From Stereum hirsutum FP-91666 SS1 (Eukaryota; Basidiomycota; Agaricomycetes; Russulales; Stereaceae): a stretch of 64,000 bases of DNA. Below the pieces are notes generated by a model. It was not told the origin of the DNA. It worked only from the letters and a program-made list of their open reading frames with translations, and searched no databases. Location: NCBI RefSeq assembly GCF_000264905.1, contig NW_006763141.1:146244-210243 (forward strand). Reading direction: 5' to 3'. The position numbers were made by a program, and so were the translations under genes. Of this stretch, positions 1-11,822 are shown in pieces. The stretch's first letter is position 1. Every line of letters begins with the position of its first letter.

Positions 1-310
1 TCCGGTGAGACTTTGACCATTTCTTGTTGTGATCGATTGGTAGAATTGGGCCACACTGTGGCACCACCTACACTTGCCTATACTTGCACGGTCGGATGAA
101 TGTCGTTGCCAACGACATTGAAGAGTCAGGCATTCGCCTCGCGCGGTTCTCATATGTAAACTGGATATCTATTCTGTCCACTATTTGAGATGCTTTTTGA
201 CCCATCCTATGGGGGTGACGTGACCCTGTTGTCTAAATACTCCCGCTACTCCGGCAATCTTCCTCTACGCTCTCATGTTAAGCGCTAACAAACTCTTCTA
301 TGTCCTCCAG

Positions 311-1925
311 TTCTTCTCTCCCTGTCCCGCCTCTCCCTGTCCCTTGTACCCCTGCTGCTCTACTTCCTTCTCCTCTCGTACATACCTCTCCCCGCAGCGC
401 TGTTTGATGCCCCCTCACCATCCTTTTTTTCGAACATCATAACACCCGCCCTCGCTCGCCTCACCATCCTCGGAACCATCATTCTCGGTGCTCTGAGCGG
501 ATTCGGAGCCGTCAGCGCCAGTTGGGGATATTTCCCTTTTGGGTGGGGCAAGAGAGGGTACGTGTCTTACCCCGTTTTCGTTGATTTCATTGCTACAAAT
601 GTTACACCTTATACGGTGATATGGGACTGACATTTGATCTTTCGTCGTATATAACACAGGAAAATCCCGACAGAGTCAGACATCGACATCGCCACACGAA
701 GCCTCGAACGCGTCGAGCTCGACATAGAGCGTAAGAAGAAGGATATAGAAAGAGAGGAGAGGAAGGAGATGGAAAATAAAACCGTACGTTTCCTTCACTT
801 TCCCTAGAAATCATTCCTGCGATCCTATTCTGACACAGGACGAACGCTCAGAATGGTAATTCGAGTTCGTGGCTCTCTCGAGCAGCGTCTTCTATCCGGG
901 GCGACAACGGTGCGTCCCATTCACCACCGCGCTTCCCTTTCCTTGCATCTAATTGCATTGTCATCTCACACGATCGCTCAAAACAGAGCTCGCCAACCTC
1001 AACACCGAACTCTCCTCCCTTCACGACCTCCAACTCTCTATGTCCACTCGGCTCTCCTCCCTACGTGCCCGCCGAGCCGAGGTCGCATACGAGAAGACAT
1101 GGGTAGGAAGAGTCAGCGTACTCGGCCAAAGGGGCATGGGCTTATACTGCGTGTTCCGTGGCTTTAGCGTACGTATTATTCATTTTTCCTTCGTCTGGGA
1201 GGCGGAGACGGGCAAATGGTGAATATACTAACGATTGTTTCTGCTCGGCCGACAGTCCATATTCAACATCCTCCTCCCTACCCGGCCTTCCTCCCCAGAC
1301 GACTCGACACCGATTTCCTACCCTGACATCCTGACCCACATCCTAATCACCCTCTTTCCCTCCCTATCCTCCTCTGACTCCTTCCTCTCCGCCGCAAATA
1401 TCACGTCTGTCATGCGTCAACTGAACCTTCTCCTCGTGGGCGTCATCATAGCGGGAAGTGTTCGGCGAGTACTCAAAGGCGTCGCTCGAGCGCTCAAGTT
1501 GAGCGGGAACGGAGTGGGCATAGGTGGGAGGAAGGAAAGGGAGAAGGTGGGACAGATTGTGATCTTAGTGCTCGGTGAAGTCATGGTACGCTCGCCCCCA
1601 TCTCTCCCCCGCCCCTCTCTCATCATCAAACTCGCACGAGAACTAACCGCACCTCCGGAAACAATCTCGACAGGGCATATACCTCCTCTCGACCCTGATC
1701 CAACTCCGCACCTCCTTCCCACCTCCCGCAGTCCCCGCCATCCGGATCCCCACGGGCGAAGTCGACCCGTCACAGGGCGAGATCACCAATCTCTTCAGCA
1801 CCCTCCCAGCATACGAGATCTTCGGCCCTGTGTTCGATTGGAGCTTTTTGCTGAGTGTCGTGTTGGCAGCGGGTGGAGAATGGGTTAGGGAGAGGTTCAT
1901 GGGCGGTGGCGGGGACGATGATTGA
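311..1925 (+). CDS. Golgi pH regulator (GPHR / GPR89) homologue, 5' incomplete
   Basis: Multi-pass membrane protein of the GPHR/ABA-GPCR family, known as an anion channel that keeps the Golgi acidic. Six exons can be read: 311-557, 660-783, 852-909, 987-1168, 1256-1585 and 1674-1925. The first carries the family hallmark as ILGALSGFGAVSA. Exons 2-4 give the charged coiled segment (RSLERVELDIERKKKDIE ... LRARRAEVAYEKTW). The last two give the C-terminal membrane helices, with DPxSR-like DDSTPIS, LLLVGVIIAGSVR, ILVLGEVMGIYLLSTL and VFDWSFLLSVVLAAGGEW. The N-terminal helices of the family (about 120 residues) are missing. The acceptor at 309-310 follows a branch-like gctaac, so earlier exons lie in 1-300 or left of the window. 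I could not place them. A decayed second copy of the 3' end lies near 28.3 kb. Confidence 0.85.
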
Positions 1926-2163
1926 GCGGGCCATCGTTGGCAGTGGAGCAGTTTATTTATGTAGGTGTCACTGTTCATGGCAGTGCGGATAACGAATAGA
2001 TCAATTCCAATTGTACACGACAACAAGGACTTTTTCATGGACTATAATTAATACCTTAACCAAAGCAATGAAATCCCACGCTTCTTACATTTATTTCTAC
2101 TTTGACGTTCATACAGGTCCGACTAGCAAGACAACTATTCTCGCTTTACACGATCCATGTCTA

Positions 2164-3313
2164 TCAGCCCAACCAGTCTGTCACTCCCGCCTTCACGAAC
2201 CTCTCCACTCCTTCTCCAATCGGTTCTTCTCCACCTACAAGATCCATCACGAGCCCCTTTGCGTCCGAAATATCGATGATCTTCGCGATCAAGGCTGCAA
2301 CATCTTCTCGCTATACCGCGCACGCCACACAACCGAAAGAGACGATGGCAGAATTGACCATCAGCTTTCCACTCAATCTACCTTTGAAAGAGCCTATACT
2401 TACCGAAATCGGAGGATACAAATGTGTCCTCCCGATGCCCGCCTTCCCCGTTGCCTTCTCTTCCGTCAAACCTCCAGGATGGAGGATGAACCAGGGGAAG
2501 GACGTGCGTGCCGTCAGGTCCAGGTCGGCGAGGTATTTATAGTGGAAATATATGCCTAGGGCTGCACGCATGCGGCGGGAGACATCTAGGTCTTTCTCGT
2601 TCTTGGTGTAAAGAGCATTTCAGTGTTGGTGAATGTGATCGAAGGGGAAGAAGGAAAGACAAGGACAAGAGCGAGGAGTGGCGAGGGCCACAGGGGCAAT
2701 GACGTAAGTGCATTGTGGCAGATATCGATTTAATTAAGTCGAGGAATTTTAGTGTACATTATAATGAACAACAACGCTCGTCCGGACAGGATAGGAAGAA
2801 ACACATAAAAATGATCTGGCAAAAACACTCACATAATGCTTCGGAATCACGTCCGGATTCCTCACATCAAGCGCACTCACAAGCACCAACTTGGGTCTTC
2901 CCTTCCCTCCCTCAGGCAGGCTCTCGATCGCATCGAACACCTTCACTGCTCCTTCGAAATCCACGGCCTTCGTCCTCTCTGCCCCACCCGCAACTCCCGC
3001 CGCCGCAGAGAAGACAACGACGCCCGCATCGGCGTCCTTGAAGGCCTTAGTAAAGTCGGAGACGGACGAGTCTTCGATGGACAGGACGAGAGGTTTGATA
3101 TTGGGTGAGATGGCTTCAAGCTCCGGGATTTGGGCGGCGTTGCGAATTATCGAGGTTACTGAGTGCGTAGATCCGATGATGGATTGAAGCTTAAGGGAGA
3201 CCTGTCATGCAGTTGGGAGACGATAAGCCTTGAGCTAAGTATTCTGCGGAAAGATTGTAAGTGTTATAGACCCTGCCATGACCACCGACAATGACCACGT
3301 TCTTCGTTGGCAT
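2164..3313 (-). CDS. NAD(P)-binding atypical SDR (NmrA/YwnB-like)
   Basis: Rossmann-fold protein of the NAD(P)H-binding atypical short-chain dehydrogenase group. The start gives MPTKNVVIVGGHGR, with the glycine-rich nucleotide loop GGHGR in the first 15 residues. After a short intron the chain continues LKLQSIIGSTHSVTSIIRN, a negative segment PLVLSIEDSSVSDFTKAF, then LVLVSALDVRNPDVIPKHY. A longer intron follows (about 2,630-2,835). Then come the helix YKYLADLDL, WFILHPGGLTEE (the usual 'RPGxLT' position) and the C-terminal VMDLVGGEEPIGEGVERF. It is convergent with the GPHR gene, with about 240 bases between the stop codons. Substrate cannot be inferred. It is present in this copy of the GPHR/F-box block and absent from the copy near 28.7 kb. 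Confidence 0.75.
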
Positions 3314-3584
3314 TCCTGAGGTATTACAAGGAATATAATCTGAATGGACTAGAGGACAAGGGAGCAATGAGGGGATTTCGGACCTCAAAGAATGTGTGGG
3401 TCCCGGAGGGAGGAATGTGCCACACCAATGACCAAGGATTTATTACGCCACATCGCGTGACCCTCCGGTTTTGTTTGGTCCAATTTGGTGACGGTCTGCG
3501 TTGGCGGCCACTTTTTTTTTTGTCGTCGACGTCGTCGTGCTCAAGCTATTATTCCGGGCAACGTCGGTCGCATCCATGTGGGCG

Positions 3585-4297
3585 TGATATTAATAGTGCT
3601 TGCGATCTCATCGCGCATGGATGTTTGAGTAAGGACAGCTCAGATTCCGAAGGTACGCTCTACTCATACTTTCCCCCACATCCATCGCCATCCTTTCTGC
3701 ATATGATGTCCGATCAGAATCGCATTGAGCGCGGGGCTTTCATAGTCTCGTGCATGAAACGATTTTACGTGCTACTGCACTCTGACTCTTTTCGTATCTC
3801 TGTTATCTTGGTCGAAGTGCGCTGGTGCTGATCTACTTCTCTATGCACAGGTCCAAATCTTCGACGCGATGTCTATAAATGTTTAGCGCACCCATAGTTG
3901 AGAGAAGATAGACATAGTAGTGCTATACGAATGTGTGCATCACCATGTAAACAGATGGCACAATCAAATATCAAACGGATGAACGTGCGTAATCTCCAGT
4001 CTCCGCGCAGCCAGGAAATCCCGTGGAAACTCAAGATTGGAGTCGTACATGACCTCATTGACATACTGTTCAATCCGGGAGATACCAGGATGGTTTCGTA
4101 GATCATCAACAGTGTGGCAGTGTAGATGATTGAGTGCTATTCCACGCTGGGCTCAGTCTCTAATGAATTTCAGGAGGGGAGAGAGTTCCAGAGGTCAAGT
4201 AAGGGGAGCGAGCATGTGAAGAGTAATGGGGACACGGGCAAACCGCTATTCGTCGAGGGATGCACAGTGACGTAGAACTTGTTCCCATATTTCCCTT
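3585..4297 (-). pseudogene. Decayed fragment of F-box gene (3' end and downstream flank)
   Basis: This stretch aligns by eye with 28700-29490, the 3' end and downstream flank of the intact F-box gene ending at 29077. Shared landmarks include gctcagattccgaaggtacg (3640 and 28749), the peptide RIERGxFIVxCMKRFYVLL read on the other strand, and reverse-strand IPWKLKIG / FPRDF-type codons near 4010-4100. Relative to the intact copy there is a deletion of roughly 100 bases near 4250 and several stops. Homology stops abruptly at about 4297 after tgttcccatatttccctt, where a dispersed repeat begins. It has no start and no F-box domain, so it is not a functional gene. Confidence 0.7.
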
Positions 4298-4299
4298 GG

Positions 4300-4405
4300 T
4301 GTTGCTGACTCGGGTTCGACCGTCAATGGAGATGATCGATGTTCCCGTGTCCCCGCTTCCCCCACGCTTCCAACCCACGGTTGGTCTTGTGCCCACCAGC
4401 CTTGC
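4300..4405. repeat. Dispersed repeat, copy 1 (partner at 31066-31165)
   Basis: It shares tgactcgggt, gatcgatgttcccg, gtcc, ccaacccacgg and ggtcttgtg.ccacc in the same order and spacing with 31066-31165. It begins exactly where homology to the F-box gene ends. It probably belongs to a transposon or repeat family. No coding content is visible. Confidence 0.55.
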
Positions 4406-4885
4406 ATTTCAGGGAATCGGGCCGTTCTCTCGCAAGCAACATATCACCGGAGAACAGCTCCCTCTTATCATGTCAAAGACAGGAAACCCCGAGTCGCTGC
4501 CGGGCGTTTGTGCTGTTCTCATCATCCACTCATCGTTGTGCTCGCGCTTTCGTCGACAAATCCAGTCCATCTCTCATCACATACTGATGATTCGCCCTGA
4601 ACAGATCAATGCGCCTGTACACGTGTATCACATTTGGTCCAAAACCTTTTGCAGCCTCATCATGTAACCCCAAATCAGATGATGCTGCTACGAATCCTCA
4701 TCAGCGGTATTCACCGGTGCTGAAACAGTAGCACGGCGATGAAACAGTGGCACGGCTTGTCATGTTTGCCCTCGTTTATTCTGCTTCCATCATGTTCAGC
4801 CCCATCCCTGATGACGGGCCAGTCGGTTTATAGGCTCGTACGAGCAGTGTTCACCAGCGCCAACCTTACCGCCCTCTTATCCAGG
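4406..4885. other. Intergenic, 4.4-4.9 kb
   Basis: No gene recognised. Open frames on the plus strand are short and show no family resemblance. The last part is presumably the promoter of the DUF6533 gene that follows. Confidence 0.4.
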
Positions 4886-6517
4886 ATGAGCCAAGTTATA
4901 AATTTTAATCCTGTTGCCATCTCCTCTGCTGCATACGCTCAGAAATATCTCTCAGGTTCGTCCGCTTTATCATGGCAATTACTCATGTGAGTGAGATAAT
5001 ATCTCGGTTACAGCAATCGGTCTAGCCGTCCTTCTCTACGACCACCTCCTTACGCTACCTCAGGAGTGGATGATTATGTCGTCAAGGTCCAGTATAACAC
5101 CGACAAAGGTTCTGTTTCTGTTTTTGCGGTATGGCGTGCTTGCGTGCCAATTGATGGGTGCCTATGGTGCGTCCGTCAGGCTCTCTAATTCCTCCCTTCT
5201 CATTATCTCCGTTGTTTCTCCATCAGTGATAAGTGGCGCTGTAGATACTATGTCAGAACTGGTGAGTTCGCAGACCATGCACCGTCTCCCGACTTTGAAG
5301 CTGATAAAGACCATGGAATATAGTTGTGAGTGTCAACCTGATCCCTTCAATATACGATATAACAGAGATGTGAATTGAAACTGTGTAGTTGCAGGCGGTG
5401 GTTCTTATCCACAAGCCTAATAGGAACCATCTCTCTCGGAATGGCGGACCGTCAGTATTTTGTAAAGACTGTGTTTTACCGAAATATTGACTGTTTCACT
5501 CTAGTTATTATGATTAACCGGGTATACGTCCTTTGGGACCGTCGTACCAAAGTTCGATCCGCCTTATTGTGCGGCTTCATTATTTTCTATGGAATAACTG
5601 TGGCCTTCGGTGTAGCGAACATATATATGCTTTCAGGTGAGTTCGGTATTTCCTGGCTTTACAGGAAGTGAACTAATCTATCCGACAGCTGACCACGATG
5701 CGTTGCTGTCCGAACCAAATGTCTTTCATACCTGTTTCATCCGTCGAAAGCCGAACATCTGGTCCGGGATATGGGCGCCTCAGGTCTGTCAATGCGTATC
5801 GGGCTGTAACATGTTGGTCATAGCTCACCGATGGCTTTTGTTCATATATGAAGGTTGCATTCGACTGCTACATCGTGATCCTTACTGTCTTGAATGCAGT
5901 AGATCGTCCTCGGCAAGCGGATGCAAGGATTATTCATGACCTGCGTCGCGATGGTGGACTGACCTTCTTAGTACGTGTGATATACCTTGTGTTTTACATT
6001 GCGCTCACTTCCTAACCAATGCCAGGGGATTTTCGGTACGTCTTGATCCTGCCGTACTTTGTCTTCCATGTTACAATGCGTGTTCTGTTCCATGTCTCTT
6101 TGGAGACCCAACGACTCAACATAAAATAGGCGCTTATATCATTGCATAATCCATTCAACAGCTTTGAGATTAGTGAATCTTGTGCTCGGAATATATCCCA
6201 ATGTGAGTGCAATGATGCCATGGAAACTGACCTCGCGGTTGTTTCACATTTTCACATTTGCAATCCTTCAGGTTCAATTTTCGGTTATCGCGTTTTTGTG
6301 AGTAAACGTCGTATACAAATCATAATCAACACCCTCCTACGTGTCCGGGTACTAACTCGCTCTTAGTTTCAGCTGGGCACTAGTTATCACACTCATGTCT
6401 AGGTTGTTCCTGAGGGTGGAGTGTTTGATGGAGCTGGGATGTCGAGGCAGGTTTGGCGACTCGGAAAGCAGCGGATTTATCATACAGGAAATCCACGAGC
6501 TTACCGTTTTGCGTTGA
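4886..6517 (+). CDS. DUF6533-domain seven-helix membrane protein
   Basis: Agaricomycete-specific multi-pass membrane protein family of unknown function, often described as receptor-like. The start gives MSQVINFNPVAISSAAYAQK. After the first intron comes the family core AIGLAVLLYDHLLTLPQE. Later exons give LFLFLRYGVLACQL, CRRWFLSTSLIGTISLGMAD, MINRVYVLWDRRTKVRSALL with the typical RVYxLW motif, and FDCYIVILTVLNAV. Further on are RRDGGLTFLGIF, LRLVNLVLGIYPN, MPWKLTSRLFHIF and finally SWALVITLMSRLFLRVEC with an Arg-rich tail. At least eight short introns are needed and some joins are uncertain. It lies at the left edge of the metabolic run and is paired, in kind, with the DUF6534 gene at the right edge. 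Confidence 0.75.
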
Positions 6518-7930
6518 AGTGCGTGATATTGTTAGTGATCCTTCGAAGTATTGGAACTGAAGCGTCTGGAATTTATAACTTATATGTCAGATGGAGGGTA
6601 TAGCTTTGACGTCACAATCACACCATGCAATTTTCTTCTATTTATTTAGCAATGTGTGCTCCAGCTATACGAGTGTGCAACTATCCTTACAACTACAGCT
6701 CGTGGACAAACGACAAAACGACAATCTGATTGGCTGGCCAAGCCGGCAGAGTCGTAGTCACTCGCCAGCTGACCGACCGATGAGGCAGCCTCTGCGCGAA
6801 ATTCTGAGTGCGGTCGACGTCGATATATAAGGCGGCGGCGGCGGCTCTTGCAGTGTATTTATAAATCTCACCCTGTCGGCACGAGCACCTTATGCTTTTG
6901 TCTCAACCCGCTTTCCAGCGTTGAATGGGGTATGCCCGGTGGCGGGCAAGTGGCGAGCCCTCGCACGGCAGAGCTCTACACGGCAGTTGAAGTACTTACT
7001 GAGATCTAGTTCACGATGTGGGATTGTGGGTGTGAAAGCCTTTCTCCGTGGAGTTCTCATGCCACACGGAATGTTTTGCCAGCCTGGGGGAAAGCAAAAC
7101 TGGAGGGTCTTTTGGAGAACGGAGGGGCGAGGCGCGAGTTCGAGGAAGACCCTTCAGGCGTCTTTCTCGTCAAGCTTTCAGTATTAGTCGAGCGATTCCT
7201 CTGCTACTTAGCACCGTGCGTAGCACGGGCTCGCTGCTAGTATCATTTATACAATATACTGGTTTAGAATCCATAAATACATGTACGAATTCCCGAGACC
7301 TATTGATACTCTGAATCTAGTCGACCTCGGAGCTCGAACTAGACGGAACTTCACAATAAAGGGCGCCACCTCTTCAGCCCAACGGCAATTTAATTATTCA
7401 CTGTCCACTTGGCTTCCGTGTTGGAGTACACGAGAATAACCGTGTACTGTTTCATATGAGAAGGAAACGAAGTTAGAGAGGCAACTTTGTATCCTGCTTG
7501 CGCTGTATTCGTCGGACTTCCAATTTTCGGTTGACCCTGCTCTGCACTACTACTGATACCTGTTTGTTCGTTTTTATTCTTACTTTTCTCTGAGATACTA
7601 AACTGTCGCCCTAGAGGCCCTCCAGAATATCTCAGGCATAGCCTCGAATACGCTGGAGAATTGTTTTCATATAGTAGCTATCGCGGTAAGCTAACTTGAG
7701 ATCGCTAGTAGACGAAGGGCCGTTTTTCCGGCCCTGAGGACTACAGGGTATCAAAGTCTTTGTATTGCACGCCCGAGACAACATTAATAGCGACAGGCAA
7801 ACGCTCAAAATACAGTTCCACTGATCTCCATCCACAAACTAAGAACACCTTGTCGTAATAATTTCGATTGGGCCATGAAGACCAACTTCAAAATCAAGTT
7901 CGCAACCAAGGACTAGGCTGAGGCCAAGGA
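6518..7930. other. Intergenic, 6.5-7.9 kb, with TATA-like site and Helitron-like end
   Basis: No gene recognised. A TATA-like tatataa followed by (ggc)n lies at about 6823-6843, upstream of short unconvincing plus-strand frames at 6.9-7.3 kb. A hairpin plus CTAG at 7211-7240 resembles the 3' end of a Helitron and is listed separately. The right part is the 3' flank of the MFS gene. Confidence 0.4.
7211..7240 (+). mobile_element. Helitron-like 3' terminus (hairpin + CTAG)
   Basis: CCGTGC-GTA-GCACGG (7214-7228) forms a perfect six-base-pair stem, extendable to about eight with one bulge. CTAG follows eight bases later (7237-7240) and the next base is T. Known Helitrons end with a short GC-rich hairpin several bases before CTRR and insert between A and T, so this fits the rule. 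I did not find the matching 5' TC end, so the element's length is unknown. Confidence 0.4.
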
Positions 7931-10111
7931 CTACCCACTTTCCATCTCGTGATCCTCAGAACCCTGCTCTCCTCTCTGCGCCAGTGCCCATTGCTTGTCG
8001 GTAGAGGTATGTAAGGGTAAGCCCTTCATAAATAGACTAGCAATGAGGCCGATTCCTGAAATCCCAGCAAAAACTTCCCATACAACCTTCAAGCTATTCG
8101 CAAAGGCGACGCGGACCTCATTTCGGAGAGGCTCCGGTAGATCTGCAATGAGCGGGATGGTTGCGTAGGCAATAGCAGTACCGCCAGGGACCTGGGCTGC
8201 AAATGCAGCAGGCATTCGCTTCTGCAGTTCGTTTTGAAGAACGGCACCGCCTACGGTCACACCCCATACCTACGTAGAACGGAGATTTCAGCTTTCGTAT
8301 ACAGCAAATAAATTACTTGAAGAAAAAACCTGAGCAAAATTCCGAAGAAACATGAAGTATGCCAAAGCGAGTGCATTCTGCGAAACAGGCACTGTTCGAG
8401 ACATGAGATACACAGCATAGATAATTACACACTGGAACATGACTTACCAGGCGCAAGGACAGGGAAATATGTCGTTGTTGTGAGGATGCCAATGCCAACT
8501 GCAACTAGGACCTCGAACCCAATTGCATGGCCCTTTGGAGTATCTTCATTCAGGGTACTTAGAAGACCGGTGCCAAGGGTTAAGAGAATCCACGAGAGCC
8601 ACAGTTGCGGCCGGTATTTCTGTGTCTTGTTCACCGATGCACCGGAAATAATGCCGGAGGGTGCCAGCACAAGTGCAACTCCTAGCTGATCGACTCCTGC
8701 ACCGACAGGTGAGGCACCTTTACAGGCCTGAAAGTATACTGGAACGTAATCTAGAGCTCGGACATGAGCGAAGTATAACAGGAAGAGCGTAAGTACTAAC
8801 ATATGATACCCATCATCACCACGGGCATGACAAACGTCTGGATGTAACCAGAGACACCAGTCATGGTAGACATCAATGTGAATGGCACCTGTATACATAA
8901 TTAGTCGATTTCCCTCGATGAGACGACAAAGAGCATACAAGTGGATACTTTGGCACGAAAGCTTCGTACGCAAGAAATATTATCAGTCCAACTAGTCCGA
9001 CGACTAGAGGGACCAACACTGGTGCCGAGTCCCACGCATGCTGTACGCCACTCCATGTTAAGGCAACTACACACGCTGTAGTAGCAGAGATGACTATAAT
9101 ATTTCCACTGCAAATTGTTAGATGAATGTACGGTGTACTCAAAAAGACACACGTACATCCAATCGACTCGCCCGAACTTCTCACGCAGTGATCCAAGCGG
9201 AGTGTTCACTCTAAGGAACAAAAGCATGAGAGCACCCGCTACACCACAGATTGGGATATTGAGGTCTAGTACAGAGTTAGTTACCTGTCAAGTTCGAGCA
9301 GGTTCGAAACTGACAGAAAAGCCATCGCCATTGGCCCGACTGGGCGAGAGCACCGCCAACAATGGGACCAACTCCGCCGGCAACCGCCCATGCACTATCT
9401 CATCATCAGAACAATATTAGAAAAATTCTGCGTAATATTGGGTGACATTACCCACATGCCAATCAGACCGTTGAATACTCCACGCTCTTGTAGCGGCACG
9501 AGGTCTGATATGATTATGGCAGTAGTTGAAGCAATACCACCACCGCCAAGTCCTTGGACAGCTGATAACAAGCTGATGAGCAAACGATGCGATATGGCGG
9601 CTAGGAAATAGGGCGTGAAAGATAGTTACTTCTTCCAGCAATCAGAAAGTTCATGGTTGGTGCAGCGCCACACAGAGCGCTGCCTAATGCCATGATACAC
9701 AACGACGAGAGCATGACAAATCGCCTTCCAAAAATCTAGGACAGCCTATTAGATGGAAAGAGTAAACTCGTTGAGATATATAACATATACCTGAGCAAAA
9801 CCCCCGCTCATCGGTATGAACGCTGTGGCGGACAGCGCGTACGCTGACCCAACCCAAATGAAGTCTGAACCACTGAGATCATTGACAATTTTGGGCAGCG
9901 CTGTGGATACGGCGGACTTTCCGAGGAAAAGTCATATCCAGACTGAAAACGGCTGATAAATGGAGCGACAATGGAAAGAACACACCAGCTCTAGGGCTGT
10001 TATCATAGTAGATATCCCAATTGCAAGGAAGACTAGCCAGAACCTATAATCTCGAGGGGGTTTCACCGACGACGGCATAGTTTCACCTGTGCTGGTGGCA
10101 ATCATGGACAT
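7931..10111 (-). CDS. MFS drug:H+ antiporter-type exporter (DHA2-like, 14-helix)
   Basis: Major facilitator superfamily transporter of the fungal multidrug/toxin export type, expected in the plasma or vacuolar membrane. The start gives MSMIATSTGETMPSSVKPPR, then the first helix WLVFLAIGISTMITALEL. Further exons give motif-like PxSGGFAQIFGRRFVML, GLGGGGIASTTAIIISDLV and the motif C-like GPIVGGALAQ. These are followed by LSWILLTLGTGLLSTLNE, a helix ending GIGILTTTTYFPVLAP, then GVTVGGAVLQNELQKR and a final helix before an acidic tail. About eight short introns interrupt it. Neighbouring enzymes (SDR, acyl-CoA oxidase-like, P450) make an exporter for a secondary metabolite a reasonable guess, but substrate is inference only. 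Confidence 0.85.
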
Positions 10112-10267
10112 AGAGACGAGGGAGGGGACTACAGACAGGTGGATGTTGAGAATGCGCTACGAAGAGAAGAGTAGCGACAGTTCACGTGGGAGCGGGAGGG
10201 TTGCAATGTGGCCACAATACGATCTCACGCTAAGTAATTTTATGACTCGCTTCCATCAGGTTTCACG

Positions 10268-10544
10268 CTGTAGATTTTCGACCTAAAGTTCGTCCCCGGT
10301 CCACCGGGACCCCCGAACTGAACCTGTTCGGGGGGACAGTCCACTGTCCCCTCCCCTTGTGACATCCCCATTTGGGTATATCTGACGGAACATTTTCTAT
10401 GTTCTCTCAGAACCCGACAAAAACATACTCAAAAAGGTAATTGTCCCCTGTCCTCCGAGCTCAACGAACTTCGGAGGGGGACAGGCTGGATTTGGAGGGT
10501 GAATTTCTCACGCCACTGATGAACTTCGGGTCGAAAATCTACAG
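10268..10544. mobile_element. MITE-like element with perfect 16-bp terminal inverted repeats
   Basis: CTGTAGATTTTCGACC at 10268-10283 is the exact reverse complement of GGTCGAAAATCTACAG at 10529-10544. With mismatches the repeats extend inward to about 27 bp (AAGTTC common to both). Inside are two more complementary G/C-rich stretches: ggggggacagtccactgtcccc, and a stem around cctccgagctc/gagg. The length of 277 bp, lack of coding capacity and terminal inverted repeats fit a miniature DNA transposon. No clear target-site duplication is visible. Confidence 0.7.
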
Positions 10545-11265
10545 TATTTGGGGGAGGTAAGCCAGTCGAAGGTTTTCTGAGCGGCTGTGCGTAGTACATC
10601 AGGATAAACCATCACCGGATATAGCACTGGGGGCCACAACAGCCGCGATTTCCGCGGGAGAACATACGAGTATCTAAAGCTTGGCTCATGGCCAAATTGC
10701 CGGATCGGATTGTGGTCCAGAGTTGGGTAGTAATTTTAGGGAAACGATGAATAAACCAAAGGTTATAGAAGTCTTTTTCTAGCAACGTAAACCTTTGAAG
10801 TCCACGCCAGATTTAGCGTGAGAAGCGGTGAATTTTCATCGCTACAAATACGCAGCGTCCAGGCTGCTGCAGAAGTTCAAGGTACTTTCTCTGGTACAAT
10901 TACCCACGATCTTTGAGCGGGTACGCTAGAGGTGGTATCATCTCTGCACAAGTTCCCAGCAAGTCCTTCCGGAACTATTGAAATCCGAAGATACATCTTC
11001 CTGGCACCGGCTGAATTATAGGACACCGTGTCCTTCGTTGCATTCCAGAAGAGGTCCCCGAGGAGCTGCTTCCTACTTAAGGCTATCTTGGGAGTGAGCT
11101 TGATTCATTGGTTCTCGAGCAAAAGGGATACAGTATCGTCGGATGGGTATCAGAATTCACCCTTGTGGCGACTGTGCTGCGATCTGATATATGATATTTG
11201 AGCATCATTACCTACTGCAGATAGGGGTATTGTTCCTCATGGGACCATATTATACCCTGAATACA

Positions 11266-11295
11266 CCTTCCTTCCTTCCTTCCTTCCTTCCTTCC
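11266..11295. repeat. (CCTT)n microsatellite
   Basis: About seven and a half uninterrupted copies of the tetranucleotide CCTT. Confidence 0.95.
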
Positions 11296-11460
11296 GTGTA
11301 TGCGTCGCATGGAATCATGATGAGAGGCTCGAAGGATCATTTTGAGTTGGGACTGAAGGCACGTTCGAACTTCCCGATTTGTGGGAGCAGTGGAGCGATA
11401 CCTAGGTCGGGACACTGACCGCGAGAGTGAACTCAACAGGTCAACATTCAATATTCAAAT

Positions 11461-11822
11461 GACAGCTTGCATAGGGTTCTGAGCAAGAAAGGAAGGGCGG
11501 CTGCTTGCGGGTGCCCAAATATGGGCAAGCGTTTACAATCATCAGTGGTCCTCGCTCAGTAGTGCATAACCTCTCAGACTCTCGAGGTGTTTGAATATAT
11601 AGGAGACCGATTTCGCCGTTAATAAATAATGAAAGGATATCGCTGCAAGTCTGAGCACAACACGCCGTGATCTTCTGCAAGAAACCGAATTTCCTTTTGT
11701 AAGCACATCTGCTCTCGGGACAACTAAAGCCCAGAGCAAGTGATTGATTCCCAGGTCCGTGCTGTGCAGAACCTCTGTCAATTGGGCGTCGATCGAAGAA
11801 GATCCATCGACTGTGCACCACC
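11461..11822. repeat. Dispersed repeat related to the element at 19140-19356
   Basis: It begins gacagcttgcatagggttct and shares about 80 per cent of bases over its first 55 positions with 19165-19220. Its far end, tgggcgtcgatcgaagaaga, matches the right terminal repeat of the 19.1 kb element. The middle differs and is longer. It is probably an older or variant member of the same small transposon family. Confidence 0.55.

Noticed and set aside
1..310. N-terminal exons of the GPHR gene in the first 300 bases
   Set aside because: Several donor-like sites exist (at 5 and 155), but no segment reads as the expected N-terminal helices, so none is called.
10310..10370. G/C-rich hairpin as a transcription terminator
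   Set aside because: It is internal to a symmetrical inverted-repeat element, and bacterial-type terminators are not expected here.
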